A stretch of DNA of 64,000 nt from Sweltsa coloradensis (taxonomy: Eukaryota > Arthropoda > Insecta > Plecoptera > Chloroperlidae). Below the pieces are notes generated by a model. The model was not told the origin of the DNA. It saw nothing but the letters and a program-made list of their open reading frames with translations, and did no database searches. Of this stretch, positions 63,881 to 64,000 are shown piece after piece. The stretch is taken from the NCBI GenBank assembly GCA_024449915.1, contig JAMZAV010003072.1:62001-126000 (forward strand), read 5' to 3'. A program made the position numbers and the translations under genes. Position 1 is the first letter of the stretch. The number at the start of each line of letters is the position of its first letter.

Positions 63881-64000
63881 TATAGCGCCTCACGCGAAAA
63901 TCACTATAATTTTCACCCAAAAAGGCATTGAAAAGCATTATTATGTTACCTTTATCTATTTATTACTGTTTTTGGTGTAAAAGGTGAGTATCTTCCCATT

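Overview
The window is eukaryotic, from an animal with large, repeat-filled introns. Genes are split by GT-AG introns, non-LTR retrotransposons and Penelope-like elements are common, and the palindrome TAGGCCTA recurs throughout. The repeat types (a CR1-type LINE with a 2A-like peptide, a 5S-rRNA-headed SINE, many short hAT-like elements) suggest a marine invertebrate, perhaps an echinoderm or other deuterostome. The species guess is weak; the metazoan call is firm.

One host gene dominates. Eight coding exons on the minus strand, from 49,762 down to 999, join in frame into the first 773 residues of a kinesin-4 family chromokinesin (KIF4). Exons 1-3 encode the motor, with P-loop, switch I and switch II. 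Exons 4-8 encode the neck and coiled-coil stalk. The Cys-rich tail and the stop codon lie beyond base 1. All intron phases agree. Exon 3 lies in a 2.8-kb tandem duplication (28,558-34,160). The copy nearer exon 2 is intact; the other has two one-base deletions.

Mobile DNA explains much of the rest. Introns 5-7 (1.2-15.8 kb) hold hAT-like elements with 8-bp target duplications, a piggyBac-type deletion derivative, a repeat carrying a hammerhead ribozyme motif, and large palindromes. Intron 4 (16-27.5 kb) holds RT fragments, paired minisatellites, a LINE with RNase H, and a nested stack: a 5'-truncated Penelope-like element split by a CR1/L2 LINE, itself split by two Helentron-like elements and a second Penelope fragment. 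Intron 2 (33.6-37.6 kb) holds another Penelope fragment and an RTE-like LINE split by a 5S-derived SINE. Intron 1 (37.9-49.4 kb) holds two near-identical LINE copies embedded in a 65-bp minisatellite, plus further hAT-like elements.

Upstream of KIF4 (49.9-64 kb) there is no recognisable complete gene. It holds repeats, a 310-bp-arm palindrome, a LINE 3' end, and an unidentified minus-strand ORF (60,828-59,219) split by a hAT-like element.

The most interesting signals are three hammerhead-like motifs in Penelope-related repeats, one with a swapped C3/G8 core pair; the nested insertion stacks whose frames are restored on removal; the 5S-derived SINE; and the duplicated KIF4 exon. All calls come from reading the sequence; no alignment or folding was run.
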